A stretch of DNA of 64,000 nucleotides, from assembly GCA_963744735.1 (NCBI GenBank), contig CAVUVH010000020.1, forward strand, positions 124,001-188,000. The letters are read 5' to 3'. The notes beneath the pieces are model-generated. The model searched no databases. It saw nothing but the letters and a program-made list of their open reading frames with translations, and was not told the DNA's origin. Every line of letters starts with the position of its first letter. Within the stretch, counting starts at the first letter, position 1. Below, piece after piece: positions 41,567 through 50,782 of the stretch. Both the position numbers and the translations under genes were made by a program. The DNA comes from RPQJ01 sp963744735 (GTDB taxonomy: Bacteria > Pseudomonadota > Gammaproteobacteria > Steroidobacterales > Steroidobacteraceae).

Positions 41567-43076
41567 ATGACCGCGCCGCCCCCGCCACTGGACCGCACCG
41601 ACCCGCGCCCGCTCGAGAGCACGTACTGGGTCGTGCCTGGCCGCCTGCTGGTGGGCGAGCATCCGGGTTCGCGCTCGCGTGCCCAGTCGATGGAGCGGCT
41701 GCGGCGCTTTCTCGAGGCGGGCGTGACCTGCTTCATCGACCTGACCGAACCCGGCGAAGCGCCCGCGTACGAGATGCTGCTGCCGTTCGAAACTCCAGCG
41801 GGGCAGCGCGTGGAGTACCTGCGCGAGCCGATCATGGACCATGGCGTGCCGGCCGATCGCGAGACGATGGGCCGCATCCTGGCCATGCTCGATGGCGCGC
41901 TCGACGCGGGCCATCGTGTGTACCTGCACTGCCGCGCCGGGATTGGTCGCAGCGCCACGGTCGCCGGTTGCTGGCTGGCAGAGCGCAATGCCACGGGTGG
42001 CGCGGGGGCGCTCGACGAACTGGCGGGTGCCTGGCAGCAGGCGGCGCAGGCGCGTTACTGGCCGAGCGTGCCCGAGACACCGGAGCAGGCCGAGTTCGTG
42101 CGCAGCTGGCAGGCCATGCCCGCGCGGCGACCGCCGCGGGGCGCAGCCCTCGGCGGCCGCGCGCAGTGCGATGGATCCGGGTCACGCTGGAACTGGCGCA
42201 GCGCGTGCGCGGCGGCTGGTTCGGCCTCGCGCTCGGTGACGCGCTTGGCGGCCTGTCCGCCGCCGGGGCGCCGGGCACGCCGACGACACTGGCCTGGGGC
42301 CAGCACACCGCCCTGAGCCTGTGCCTGGCCGACAGCCTGGCGGACTGCGGCCGCTGCGATCCGCGCGACCAGATCGAACGCTACTGGCGCTGGTTCAGGC
42401 AGGGCGAGCACGACGCGCGGGGCGAGCCTGGCGCCGACACGGCCAGCCCCGACGTCGCCAAGGCGCTGGCGACGTATCGCTGGCGTGGCCAGCCGCGCGC
42501 CGGCTCGCACGACCCGAAGGACGTCTCCGGCGGCAGCCTGCCGCGCGTGCTGGCGGCCGTCCTGCATGCGGGCCGCGATCCCGCCCGGGCGATCGCGCTG
42601 GCGGCCGAATGCTCGCGCACGACGCACCAGTCGCCGGTGATCCTCGATGCCTGCCGACTGTACGCGGCGCTGCTGCTCGGCGTCCTGCAGGGGCACCCCG
42701 CGGCATCATGGCTCGAGGCCGTGCCGGAACCCGCTGCACGCTGCTGGGGCCCGAAGCCGCTGCGCAAGGATGTCCGTGCCACGCTGACACGCGCGCACAC
42801 CACGGCCGCCACGGCGACGTGCTGCAGGTGCTGGCCGCGACGCGACATGTGCTGGGACGCGCGGCGTCGTTTGAAGAGGCCATGGCCTGCACGCGCGAGG
42901 CAGTGAAGGAGGACGCGGCGCTGGTCGGCAGCCTGGTCGGCACCCTGTTCGGGCTGGCGCACGGTTTCGATGCGCTGCCGCCCGGGCGCGTGGCGCAACT
43001 CGCCGGTGTCGAGCAGCTGGAGCGTGCCGCGGCAGCCAGCCTGGCGCAGCTCGCGCCGCCGGGGGATGGAGCGTGA
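41567..43076 (+). CDS. Dual-specificity phosphatase fused to an inactive-looking ADP-ribosylglycohydrolase domain, frameshifted
   Basis: The N-terminal half is a protein phosphatase with the intact P-loop HCRAGIGRS (Cys122) and acidic loop near EPIMDHGVPADRETMG. The C-terminal half has the ADP-ribosylglycohydrolase fold (VRGGWFGLALGDALGG, CLADSLADCGRCDPRDQIER, AAECSRTTHQSP). Its metal sites are gone: the TDDT-type motif reads GQHT (42298-42309) and the DxDT motif reads DAAL (42912-42923), so hydrolase activity is doubtful. Frames break near 42150 and 42800, each repaired by adding one base. If the first break is real, two genes would result, with a GTG at 42166. It overlaps the next gene by GTGA. 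Confidence 0.85.
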
Positions 43077-44110
43077 GCACGCGCCGGCGCCAGCGGCGCG
43101 AGCCGGCGTGGACACGGCTCGACGACGAAGCGCTGCTCGACATGCGCTTCTGCGACCTGCGGCTTTCGCTCAGGAGCGCGGGCCTCGATGCGGCAGTGCA
43201 ACGCCTGTACGAAGAACTGCGCCTGAAGGACATCCGCTTCCGGCCGCACGTCTGGCTGTCGGAGGAATGGTTCTCGCCCGACGGCATTCCGGGCATCGCG
43301 ATTCCGTTCTATCTGGCGCACCCGCGGCTGAAGCAGCTCGAACGACGCTTCATGCACGAGGTCGAGGGCGGCAACGACAAGTGGCTGATGCGCATCCTGC
43401 GGCACGAGACCGGCCATGCGATCGACACGGCGTTCGGGCTGCGGCGCCGCAAGACCTGGCGGGACACTTTCGGCAAGGCGTCGCGGCGCTATCCGACGCG
43501 CTATTCGCCGCGGCCGACCAGCCGCAGGTTCGTCCTGCACCTCGGCCACTGGTACGCGCAGAGCCATCCCACCGAGGATTTCGCCGAGACGTTCGCGGTG
43601 TGGCTGCCGCGGCGCTCGCGCTGGCGCAGCCAGTATGCGGGCTGGCCGGCGTTCGCCAAGCTCGCCTATGTCGACGGCACGATGCGGCAGCTGCAGGGCC
43701 GCCGCGCCGTGTGCCTCAACCGCGACGTGATCGAGCCGCTGGCCGAGAACACGCGCACGCTGCGGGAGCACTACCGGCGCAAGCAGCGGCGCTACGAGAT
43801 CGACACGCGCCGCAGCTACGACCGGCGGCTGCTGCGTGTCTTCGGCACGGCGGCCGATCATCCCGATGCGCTGCACGCGAGCCGCTTCCTGCGCCAGGTC
43901 CGGCCGCAGGTGGAACGACTGATGATCCGGCGTGCGAGAATGCACCCGTACCTGGTCCAGCACGTGCTGCGCACGGCCACCCAGCGTGCGCGCACCATGG
44001 GCCTCCGGCTCAGCCACAGCCAGCGCGAAACCAAGCGCGAGGTGCTGGTGATGATGGAACGCATCATGCTCGACATGCTGCTGCGCGACCGCGAGAACTA
44101 CGCCCTATGA
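43073..44110 (+). CDS. Predicted HETGH zinc metallopeptidase, unknown family role
   Basis: A 345-aa soluble protein with a gluzincin-type site: HETGH at residues 111-115 (in LMRILRHETGHAIDTAFGL) and the likely third ligand in SHPTEDFAETFAVWLP (about 168-172). The rest is rich in Arg/Lys and helical, with no signal peptide. I do not recognise a named family. The GTG start overlaps the phosphatase-fusion stop, and its own stop overlaps the ATP-grasp start as ATGA, so the three proteins are made together. A role in trimming or releasing a peptide made or tagged by the ATP-grasp enzyme is inference. Confidence 0.75.
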   Translation: MSTRRRQRREPAWTRLDDEALLDMRFCDLRLSLRSAGLDAAVQRLYEELRLKDIRFRPHVWLSEEWFSPDGIPGIAIPFYLAHPRLKQLERRFMHEVEGGNDKWLMRILRHETGHAIDTAFGLRRRKTWRDTFGKASRRYPTRYSPRPTSRRFVLHLGHWYAQSHPTEDFAETFAVWLPRRSRWRSQYAGWPAFAKLAYVDGTMRQLQGRRAVCLNRDVIEPLAENTRTLREHYRRKQRRYEIDTRRSYDRRLLRVFGTAADHPDALHASRFLRQVRPQVERLMIRRARMHPYLVQHVLRTATQRARTMGLRLSHSQRETKREVLVMMERIMLDMLLRDRENYAL

Positions 44111-45144
44111 CCAAGAAGCGAAAGAAGTTGCGCGTGCTGGTGCTGGTGCACGAGACGCTGGTTCCGCCCGAGGACACCGCGGGCTACTCGGTGCAGGAGA
44201 TCGACGAGTGGCGCACGGAGTACGACGTGACGACGTCGCTGCGCGCGCTCGGGCACGAGGTCAAGGTGCTCGGCATGGGCGACAACCTCGCCGAGCTGCG
44301 CGCGACGATCATGGACTGGAAGCCCGACATCGCGTTCAACCTGCTGGAGGAGTTCCAGGGCATCGTCACCTATGACCAGTACGTGGTCGCCTTCCTCGAG
44401 CTGATGCGCCTGCCGTACACGGGCTGCAACCCGCGCGGCATGATGATCTCGCGTGACAAGGTGCTGTCGAAGCAGATCCTGGCCTACCACCGCATCCGCA
44501 CCGCGCGCTATGCGCTGCTTCCGCGCAAGCGACGCTATGCCGAGCCGCGCAAGCTCAAGTTCCCGCTGTTCGTGAAGTCGGCGACCGAGGACGCGTCGCT
44601 GGGCATCTCGCAGGCCTCGATCGTCTACGACGGGCAGAAGCTGCGGGAGCGGGTGGAGTTCATCCACGAGCAGACCAGTTCGGACGCGCTGGTGGAGGAG
44701 TACATCGAGGGACGCGAGCTGTATGTCGGCGTCATGGGCAACGAGCGGCTGACGACCTTCCCGGTGTGGGAACTCAATTTCGGCACGCTGCCCGACGTGA
44801 TGTCGATCGCCACCCGCAAGGTCAAGTGGGACCGCAAGTACCAGCAGCGGCACGGCATCGGGACCGGGCCGGCCCGCGACCTGCCCGCCGGGTTTCCCCT
44901 GCGGCTGGCCGCCGTCGTGCGCCGCATCTATCGCGCGCTCTCACTGAGCGGCTATGCGCGCATCGACCTGCGGCTGCAGCCGGACGGCACGGTCTACGTG
45001 CTGGAGGCCAACGCCAATCCCAATCTCGCCCAGACCGAGGACTTCGCGACTTCGGCGCTGGCCGCGGGCGTGGGTTACGACGCCGTGCTGCAGCGGATCA
45101 TGCAGCACGGTCAGAGCTACGATGCCGCGTGGCGGGAAGGGTAG
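44107..45144 (+). CDS. ATP-grasp ligase, D-Ala-D-Ala ligase-like
   Basis: A 345-aa ATP-grasp protein. The nucleotide-binding lysine lies in FPLFVKSATEDASLGISQAS, the hinge is VEEYIEGRELYVGVMG and the metal-binding end is ARIDLRLQPDGTVYVLEANA, with the Glu/Asn pair. This matches the Ddl-like branch, but the closing EANANPNL differs from the EINTMPG of true Ddl, so the substrate is probably not D-alanine; peptide or amino-acid ligation is likely. Translation is coupled to the metallopeptidase gene. Confidence 0.85.
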   Translation: MTKKRKKLRVLVLVHETLVPPEDTAGYSVQEIDEWRTEYDVTTSLRALGHEVKVLGMGDNLAELRATIMDWKPDIAFNLLEEFQGIVTYDQYVVAFLELMRLPYTGCNPRGMMISRDKVLSKQILAYHRIRTARYALLPRKRRYAEPRKLKFPLFVKSATEDASLGISQASIVYDGQKLRERVEFIHEQTSSDALVEEYIEGRELYVGVMGNERLTTFPVWELNFGTLPDVMSIATRKVKWDRKYQQRHGIGTGPARDLPAGFPLRLAAVVRRIYRALSLSGYARIDLRLQPDGTVYVLEANANPNLAQTEDFATSALAAGVGYDAVLQRIMQHGQSYDAAWREG

Positions 45145-45150
45145 GGGATA

Positions 45151-45250
45151 GGGGATAGGGGCTAGGGGTTAGGGGTTAGTCGGAGGAGCAATTGCAGCAT
45201 CTGGTGCAACGGCACCTCCGACTAATCCCTAGTCCCTAGCCCCTAGCCCC
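45151..45250. repeat. Inverted repeat of AGGGGNT heptamers
   Basis: The left arm (45151-45186) is a run of AGGGGAT/AGGGGCT/AGGGGTT units ending TTAGTCGGAGG; the right arm (45215-45250) is its imperfect reverse complement. It starts six bases after the ATP-grasp stop and ends five bases before the DksA-like gene's stop. It may act as a two-way terminator, though it lacks a U tract. Confidence 0.85.
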
Positions 45251-45254
45251 TTCT

Positions 45255-45653
45255 TCAAAGTGTATGGCCGTACTTCTGGAAGTGCGTGCGCTCGTACAGC
45301 GTCTGGCAGTCGTAGCAGCGTGATGCCTGCGGCGCGGCCTTCAGCCGCTGCGGGTCGATCGGCTTGTCGCAGACCTCGCAGCGGCCGTAGCTGCCGTCCG
45401 CCATGCGCAGCAGGGCCGCTTCGACGGCGCGCAGTTCTTCGAGGTCACGATCGATCTCCGCCAGGCTGACGTCGACGATCAGGTCGGCGAAGGATTCGTC
45501 CTCGAGGTCGTGCACCGATCCGGCGATCTGCCTGTGGTGCTCGGAATCGCTCTTCAGCAGCGTCTGGCGAATTTCCTCGCGCAGCGCCGTCCGGCGCGCG
45601 CGCAGCTGCTCGCGCAACGCCTCAATCTGCCGTGCTTCCGCTGCCTTCTGCAT
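45255..45653 (-). CDS. DksA/TraR family zinc-finger protein
   Basis: A 132-aa protein starting at 45653 (MQKAAEARQIEALREQLR). A coiled-coil N-terminus with the conserved DLEDESFADLIVD region leads to a four-Cys zinc finger (GRCEVCDKPI ... SRCYDC). Relatives bind RNA polymerase or act as short DksA-like regulators; it lacks the DxxDxA tip in obvious form, so a full DksA function is uncertain. The frame upstream of 45653 is open but not coding-like. Confidence 0.87.
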   Translation of the reverse strand: MQKAAEARQIEALREQLRARRTALREEIRQTLLKSDSEHHRQIAGSVHDLEDESFADLIVDVSLAEIDRDLEELRAVEAALLRMADGSYGRCEVCDKPIDPQRLKAAPQASRCYDCQTLYERTHFQKYGHTL

Positions 45654-45765
45654 GTGCTGTGTCCGTGGTGGCCGGTCCAAGGATCGACTGCACCCACGGG
45701 CGCTGAAATAAGGAGCTTGCGCAATTGGCTGCGCCAAATGCAGCACGGCACTGCGGACGTCCGCG

Positions 45766-46302
45766 TCAGTCGGGGGGCAGGGCGCTGCGGTCCGGAAACA
45801 GTTCATCCTCGAAGCCGAAGCGGCTCATGTCGGTCACGCGCATCGGATAGAGGATCCCGTCGAGGTGGTCCACCTCGTGCTGCACGACCCGGGCGTGGAA
45901 GCCCGTCACCGTGCGGTCGAGGGGCCGTCCCTCGAGGTCGTAGCCCTGGTAGCGCAGGTGCGTGTGGCGCGGAACCCACCCGCGCAGGCCGGGCACGGAC
46001 AGGCAGCCTTCCCAGGCCTCGTCCTGGTCGGTGCCGATCGGCTCGAGCCGGGGATTGACCAGCACGGTCCAGGGCACCGGCTCCGCCTGCGGGTAGCGCG
46101 GGTTGGACGTCACCTCGAAAATGACGACCCGCAGCGACACGCCGATCTGCGGCGCCGCGATGCCGGCGCCCTGGCGGGCGCGCATCGTGTCGTCCATGTC
46201 CGCCACGAGTTCGCGCAGCTCCGCGGTGGCGAAGCGAGTGACCGGCGCGGCCACCTGTTGCAGCAGCGGGTGCCCCATGCGCAGGACGGGTCGGATGGCC
46301 AT
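45766..46302 (-). CDS. def: Peptide deformylase
   Basis: Removes the formyl group from the N-terminal methionine of new proteins. The three motifs are present: GAGIAAPQIG, EGCLSVPG (metal Cys) and QHEVDHLDG (metal His pair with catalytic Glu). Start at 46302 (MAIRPVLRMGHPLLQQ) gives 178 aa, normal for the family. No methionyl-tRNA formyltransferase gene follows, so this may be a second, stand-alone deformylase copy. Confidence 0.94.
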   Translation of the reverse strand: MAIRPVLRMGHPLLQQVAAPVTRFATAELRELVADMDDTMRARQGAGIAAPQIGVSLRVVIFEVTSNPRYPQAEPVPWTVLVNPRLEPIGTDQDEAWEGCLSVPGLRGWVPRHTHLRYQGYDLEGRPLDRTVTGFHARVVQHEVDHLDGILYPMRVTDMSRFGFEDELFPDRSALPPD

Positions 46303-46406
46303 GCGTAAATGCCACGGTGCGGGCGGCCTAGCGTAAACCACCGCCGCCAATTGACAAGGCCCGGTCGCGGGCGTAGCTAGGCGGATTACATTCTGGACCC
46401 GATCGC

Positions 46407-46709
46407 ATGGACCACGGACTGCGCTGCTGGAAATGCGGCCACTCGCTGGCCGACTATTCGCTGCCGCTCAGGCGGCTCGAGGAATGCCGGGCCTGCCGGG
46501 CCGAGCTCCATGCCTGCCGCATGTGCGAGTTCTACGACACCGGCAAGGCCAAGCATTGCCGGGAGACGATCGCCGAGGAAGTGAAGGACAAGCAGGCCGC
46601 CAATTTCTGCGACTATTTCCGGCCCAGCGCCGCGGCCTACCGGCCCGAAGCCCTGAGCGCGGCCGACCAGGCCAAGGCCCAGCTCGAAGCGCTGTTCGGG
46701 CGCAAGTGA
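46407..46709 (+). CDS. Small cysteine-rich protein, probable zinc binding
   Basis: A 100-aa protein with an N-terminal CWKCGHSL knuckle, then RACRAELHACRMCEFYD and later HCRE and FCDYF, giving eight cysteines in all (three CxxC knuckles plus three single Cys partners). The pattern, ending CDYFRP, is known to me from uncharacterised proteobacterial proteins. It probably binds zinc or a cluster. The M49-like peptidase gene follows 21 bases later on the same strand. Confidence 0.7.
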   Translation: MDHGLRCWKCGHSLADYSLPLRRLEECRACRAELHACRMCEFYDTGKAKHCRETIAEEVKDKQAANFCDYFRPSAAAYRPEALSAADQAKAQLEALFGRK

Positions 46710-46730
46710 ACCGACCAGGAGACGACCCAC

Positions 46731-48389
46731 GTGACGATGTTTCGACTCGCTGCGCTGTCCGCCACGGCGGCCATGACCCTGCTCGCTGCCGTGGCCGATG
46801 CGGCAGAGCGCGCCCGCGGCGGGCCCGGCGCAGCCGGCAACCGTTCCTGCGCGCCCCGAAATCTACGCGCCCTTCACGCTGCAGGCCGACCTGTCCGGCC
46901 TCACCGACAAGGAGCGTCGCATGCTCGGCTTGTTCATCGAGGCCGCCGACATCATGGATGGCCTGTTCTGGCAGCAGGCCTATGGCGAGCGCAAGCCGCT
47001 GCTCGACGGCCTCGCCGGGGACGCAAAGGCGCGACGCTTCGCCGAGCTCAACTACGGGCCGTGGGACCGGCTCGAGGGCAATGCGCCGTTCGTGGCGGGG
47101 GTGGGGCCGAAGTCGCCGGGCGCGACGTTCTATCCGCAGCGACATGAGCAAGGAGGAGTTCGAGCGCGCCGACCTGCCGGGCTCGCGCAGCGAGTACACC
47201 GTGCTGCGCCGCGACGCGCAGGGCCGGCTGCAGGTCGTGCCGTACCATGTCGAGTACAAGGCCGGGGTGGAACGCGCGGCGGGCCTGCTGGAGCAGGCGG
47301 CGGCCCTGGCCGAGGACGCGGGACTCAGGCGCTACCTCGAGTTGCGCGCCAGCGCGCTGCGCACGGACCAGTACCGGGACAGCGACCGCGCCTGGCTCGA
47401 CATGAAGTCCAACCGCATCGACGTGGTGATCGGGCCGATCGAGACCTACGAAGACCAGCTGTTCGGCTACAAGGCCGCCTACTCTGCCTACGTGCTGGTC
47501 AAGGACATGGAGTGGAGCCGGCGCCTGGCGCGTTATGCGGCGATGCTGCCCGAGCTGCAGCGCGGCCTGCCGGTGCCGGACGCGTACAAGGCCGAAAGCC
47601 CGGGCACCGACAGCGACCTCAACGCCTACGACGTCGTCTACTACGCCGGCGACAGCAATGCCGGATCGAAGACGATCGCGATCAACCTGCCGAACGACGA
47701 GCAGGTGCAGCTCGAGAAGGGCACGCGTCGCCTGCAGCTCAAGAACGCCATGCGCGCCAAGTTCGACGCCATCATGGTGCCGATCGCCGACGAGCTGATC
47801 GTGCCGGAGCAGCGCAGGCACGTCACCTTCGACGCGTTCTTCGGCGACGTGATGTTCCACGAAGTCGCGCACGGGCTCGGCATCAAGAACACGCTCGACG
47901 GCAAGGGCACGGTGCGCGACGCGCTCAAGGACCTCGCCTCCGGCCTCGAGGAGGGCAAGGCCGACGTCCTCGGCCTGTACATGATCACCCGGCTGCACGA
48001 GAAGGGCGAGGTCTCAGGTTCGCTCGAGGACTATTACGTCACCTTCCTGACCGGGATCTTCCGCTCGGTGCGCTTCGGCGCCGCCTCGGCCCACGGCCGC
48101 GCCAACATGCTGCGCTTCAATTTCTTCGCCGACCGGGGTGCCTTCACGCGCGATGCGTCCGGGCCGCTACCGCGTCGACATGGCGAAGATGCGGCTCGCG
48201 ATGGACGAGCTGTCCGCGCTGATCCTCAAGCTGCAGGGCGATGGCGATTACGCCGGCGCGCAGAAGCTGTCGGCGGACCTCGGCGTGATCAGGCCCGAGC
48301 TCGCGGCCGACCTTGCCCGCCTGTCGACCCGGAATATCCCGGTGGACGTGACCTTCACCCAGGGCAAGGCCGTGCTCGGCCTGAAGTGA
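46731..48389 (+). CDS. M49-like zinc peptidase (DPP III-related), exported, frameshifted
   Basis: Predicted periplasmic metallopeptidase of about 550 aa. The GTG start at 46731 has AGGAGA upstream and gives a signal peptide (MFRLAALSATAAMTLLAAVADA). The zinc site is HEVAHGLG near nt 47860, with the second motif EEGKAD (M49 members use EExxAD). Unlike DPP III, the zinc motif is a plain HExxH. Three frame breaks, at 46809, 47140 and about 48161, are each repaired by removing one base (restoring AAESAPAAGP, FYPQDMSKEEFE, DASGRYRVDMAKM). It overlaps the pirin start by GTGA. Confidence 0.8.
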
Positions 48390-49246
48390 CCGGCGTGCCG
48401 TCTCCGGTCGAGTGCGTCCTCGAGCCGCGGCCGCGCGACCTCGGCGACTTCACGGTGCGCCGGCTGCTGCCCGCACCCGGCCTGCAGACGGTGGGGCCGT
48501 TCATCTTCTTCGACCACATGGGCCCGGCCGATTTCGGACCGGGGCAGGGCGTCAACGTGCGGCCGCATCCGCACATCGGGCTGGCCACCGTCACTTACCT
48601 GTTCGAAGGCGCCTTCATGCACCGGGACAGCCTCGGCACGGCGCAGGTGATCCGGCCCGGCGACGTCAACTGGATGGTCGCCGGTCGCGGCATCGTCCAT
48701 TCGGAGCGCACCCCGCCGGAGGTGCGGGACGCGGCAGGCCGCGCCCGCGCGCACGGCATCCAGACCTGGGTTGCCCTGCCGCGTGCCGAGGAAGAGCGCG
48801 CACCGTCGTTTGCGCACCATGCCGCGGCCACCTTGCCGCAGTTCGAGCAGCCCGGCGCCAGGCTGACGGTGATTGCAGGCACGGCCTACGGCCGTCGCTC
48901 GCCGGTCGAGGTGTTTTCGCCCACGCTGTACGTCGATGCGCAATTGAACACGGACGCCAGGATCGAGGTCGAGGCCGCGCATGAGCAGCGCGCCTGTTAC
49001 ATCGTCAGTGGTGCGGTCGAGATCGCCGGCGAGCGCTACGGCGAGGGGCAGTTCGTGGTGCTGGCCGAGGGGTCCGGCCCGGTGCCCGTGCGTGCCGCAG
49101 CCGAGGCGCGCGTGATGCTCGCGGGCGGCGCGGCGCTCGACGGGCCGCGCTACATCGAGTGGAATTTCGTCTCGAGCACGCGCGAGCGCATCGACGTGGC
49201 CAAGGTCGGACTGGCGCGGGCGCCGCTTCGCGCCCGTGCCGGGTGA
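48386..49246 (+). CDS. Pirin family protein
   Basis: Double cupin of 286 aa. The metal-binding residues of the N-terminal cupin are kept (VRPHPHIGLATVTYLFEG and GIVHSERTP), so it probably binds iron and may act as a quercetinase or redox sensor. The GTG start at 48386 overlaps the stop of the M49-like peptidase gene, so the genes are coupled, though the functional link is unknown. Confidence 0.92.
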   Translation: MTGVPSPVECVLEPRPRDLGDFTVRRLLPAPGLQTVGPFIFFDHMGPADFGPGQGVNVRPHPHIGLATVTYLFEGAFMHRDSLGTAQVIRPGDVNWMVAGRGIVHSERTPPEVRDAAGRARAHGIQTWVALPRAEEERAPSFAHHAAATLPQFEQPGARLTVIAGTAYGRRSPVEVFSPTLYVDAQLNTDARIEVEAAHEQRACYIVSGAVEIAGERYGEGQFVVLAEGSGPVPVRAAAEARVMLAGGAALDGPRYIEWNFVSSTRERIDVAKVGLARAPLRARAG

Positions 49247-49305
49247 CGACGAGCGGATACCGCTGCCTGACGAGTGAGCACGCGGCCGTGCCTGGCCGCC
49301 GTGCT

Positions 49306-50067
49306 TCAGCCGCCGTTCAGTCGCGTCCCGCAGCCGCGCAGGGTGCTGCCGCCAAACTCGACCGTCGCCGAGTGGTCGAACTCCACCTCGCCGTCGTCGA
49401 CGCAGCGTTCCGGCCTGACCGTGATCCTGATCGCCTGGTCGCCTTCACCTGCCGTGAACACACGGCCGGGACCCCCGGATTCTGCCGACTCCTGCGACGT
49501 ATCCCAGGCGTGGGTCTCGCTGCCGAAGTTCGTGATCCAGCTGAGCCGCGCCGCCGGCCCGACTTCGAGCACCCAGCCGGGCTCGTTGCCCGTGGCGCGA
49601 TACACGACCCCGCGCACCCGGGCGTCCTCGCGCAGCGAGGCGGCCCGGCGCTCTTCGCACTGCACCGGTGCCGTGCCCTGGCGTTCCAGGGTCGCGGTGC
49701 TGCCCTTGGTCCAGAACGTCACCACGGCGTCGGCGTACTTTGCGCCCGACGCACTGACGGCCTGGTCGAGGCGACGGGTGCCGTCGTGGAAGTCGATGGC
49801 AACGGCCTTCTCGCGCAACAGGTTGCGCATGACCAGCGTCTGGCCGTCCGCACATTCCCAGACATACGCCCGCAACACGCCGGTAGGCAGTTCATCGTCA
49901 GCCGCCGCCCCTGGAGCGGCTGCCGGCGCGGGAGCTGCCGCGGGCTCCGGCGTCGCGACGGCAGGCGCGGCCGGCGGCTGACGCTGGCAGGCAGCCAGGC
50001 CGCAGACCGCGAGAACGGCCAGGGCAGCAGGGCGCAGGAATATGGATGTCGTCACTGGTGACTTCAT
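49306..50067 (-). CDS. Lipoprotein with MliC lysozyme-inhibitor domain and COG3650 tail
   Basis: The start at 50067 gives a lipoprotein signal (AVCGLAAC). After an Ala/Pro linker, an MliC-type beta-barrel (YVWECADGQTLVMRN, QAVSASGAKYADAVVTFWTKGSTATLE) is followed by a COG3650-like domain (YRATGNEPGWVLEVGPAARL). MliC proteins block C-type lysozyme at the outer membrane. The combination in one 253-aa chain suggests an envelope protector. The MliC motif is fairly well kept; inhibition is inferred. Confidence 0.8.
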   Translation of the reverse strand: MKSPVTTSIFLRPAALAVLAVCGLAACQRQPPAAPAVATPEPAAAPAPAAAPGAAADDELPTGVLRAYVWECADGQTLVMRNLLREKAVAIDFHDGTRRLDQAVSASGAKYADAVVTFWTKGSTATLERQGTAPVQCEERRAASLREDARVRGVVYRATGNEPGWVLEVGPAARLSWITNFGSETHAWDTSQESAESGGPGRVFTAGEGDQAIRITVRPERCVDDGEVEFDHSATVEFGGSTLRGCGTRLNGG

Positions 50068-50128
50068 GCTGGGCAGCCTCGACGTGGTCCCGCCGCGAGT
50101 CGGCGCGGCCGCATCTTACACAATGACC

Positions 50129-50632
50129 TCAGCAGTCCGCGTCGCGCAGCCGGGCCCGCGCTTCGCGCCAGCGCTCCCACAGCCGGCCTGCCTCGCGCGC
50201 CGAGTACCCGGCCCGCATCCGCTGGTCCAGTTCGGCGACGTCCTCCTCGAGCCGCGCGCAGGCCTGCTCGCGCGCCCTGGCCGGCTCGTTCGACCCGGCG
50301 GCATCGTCGCGTTGTCGCGTCTCCTCTGGCCGCGGTTGCGGCCGGGTGGTGCTGGCCCGGACTTCCTCGCCGGCCGGGGTCACCGTCCGTAGCTGGCGCG
50401 TGTCGGCCAGCGGGCCGCAGGGCCGGTCCGAGTAGGTGACCAGTTGTGGCGTGATGCAGGTGAAGATCACCCGGCGGGTCACTGCCGCGCGGACCGGGGC
50501 AGGTTCGAGCACGACGGCGCCGCCGCCCCCCTGCGGCGAGTCGACCGCGGGCAGCGGCAGCACCTGCGCCGCCTGGGCGCGTTCCGGCAGCGCGGCCAGC
50601 AGCAGGGGTGTCGCGAGCAGCAGCAGGCGCAT
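50129..50632 (-). CDS. Exported protein with DUF4124-like motif
   Basis: A 167-aa protein starting at 50632 with a signal peptide (MRLLLLATPLLLAALPERAQA). The segment FTCITPQLVTYSDRPCGP resembles the DUF4124 core, with its paired cysteines. The C-terminal half is a charged coiled coil ending in Cys. The family function is unknown. Confidence 0.65.
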   Translation of the reverse strand: MRLLLLATPLLLAALPERAQAAQVLPLPAVDSPQGGGGAVVLEPAPVRAAVTRRVIFTCITPQLVTYSDRPCGPLADTRQLRTVTPAGEEVRASTTRPQPRPEETRQRDDAAGSNEPARAREQACARLEEDVAELDQRMRAGYSAREAGRLWERWREARARLRDADC

Positions 50633-50782
50633 GGCGGGGCGTGGCACGGCGGTCCCTCCCTGGATGAGGAGAGTCAGCGTGACGCGCGCGGGGAGTGTTG
50701 TCGTGCGGGATTCTGCGCGAATACGCGCAGTTAGAGGCGCCCTGGTCCAGTCACCCGCATGCGGGAGAAGGTTGCAGGTCCC

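Noticed and set aside
45654..45806. An N-terminal extension of the DksA-like protein
   Set aside because: The added residues are Pro/Arg-rich and unlike the family; the ATG at 45653 gives the standard length.
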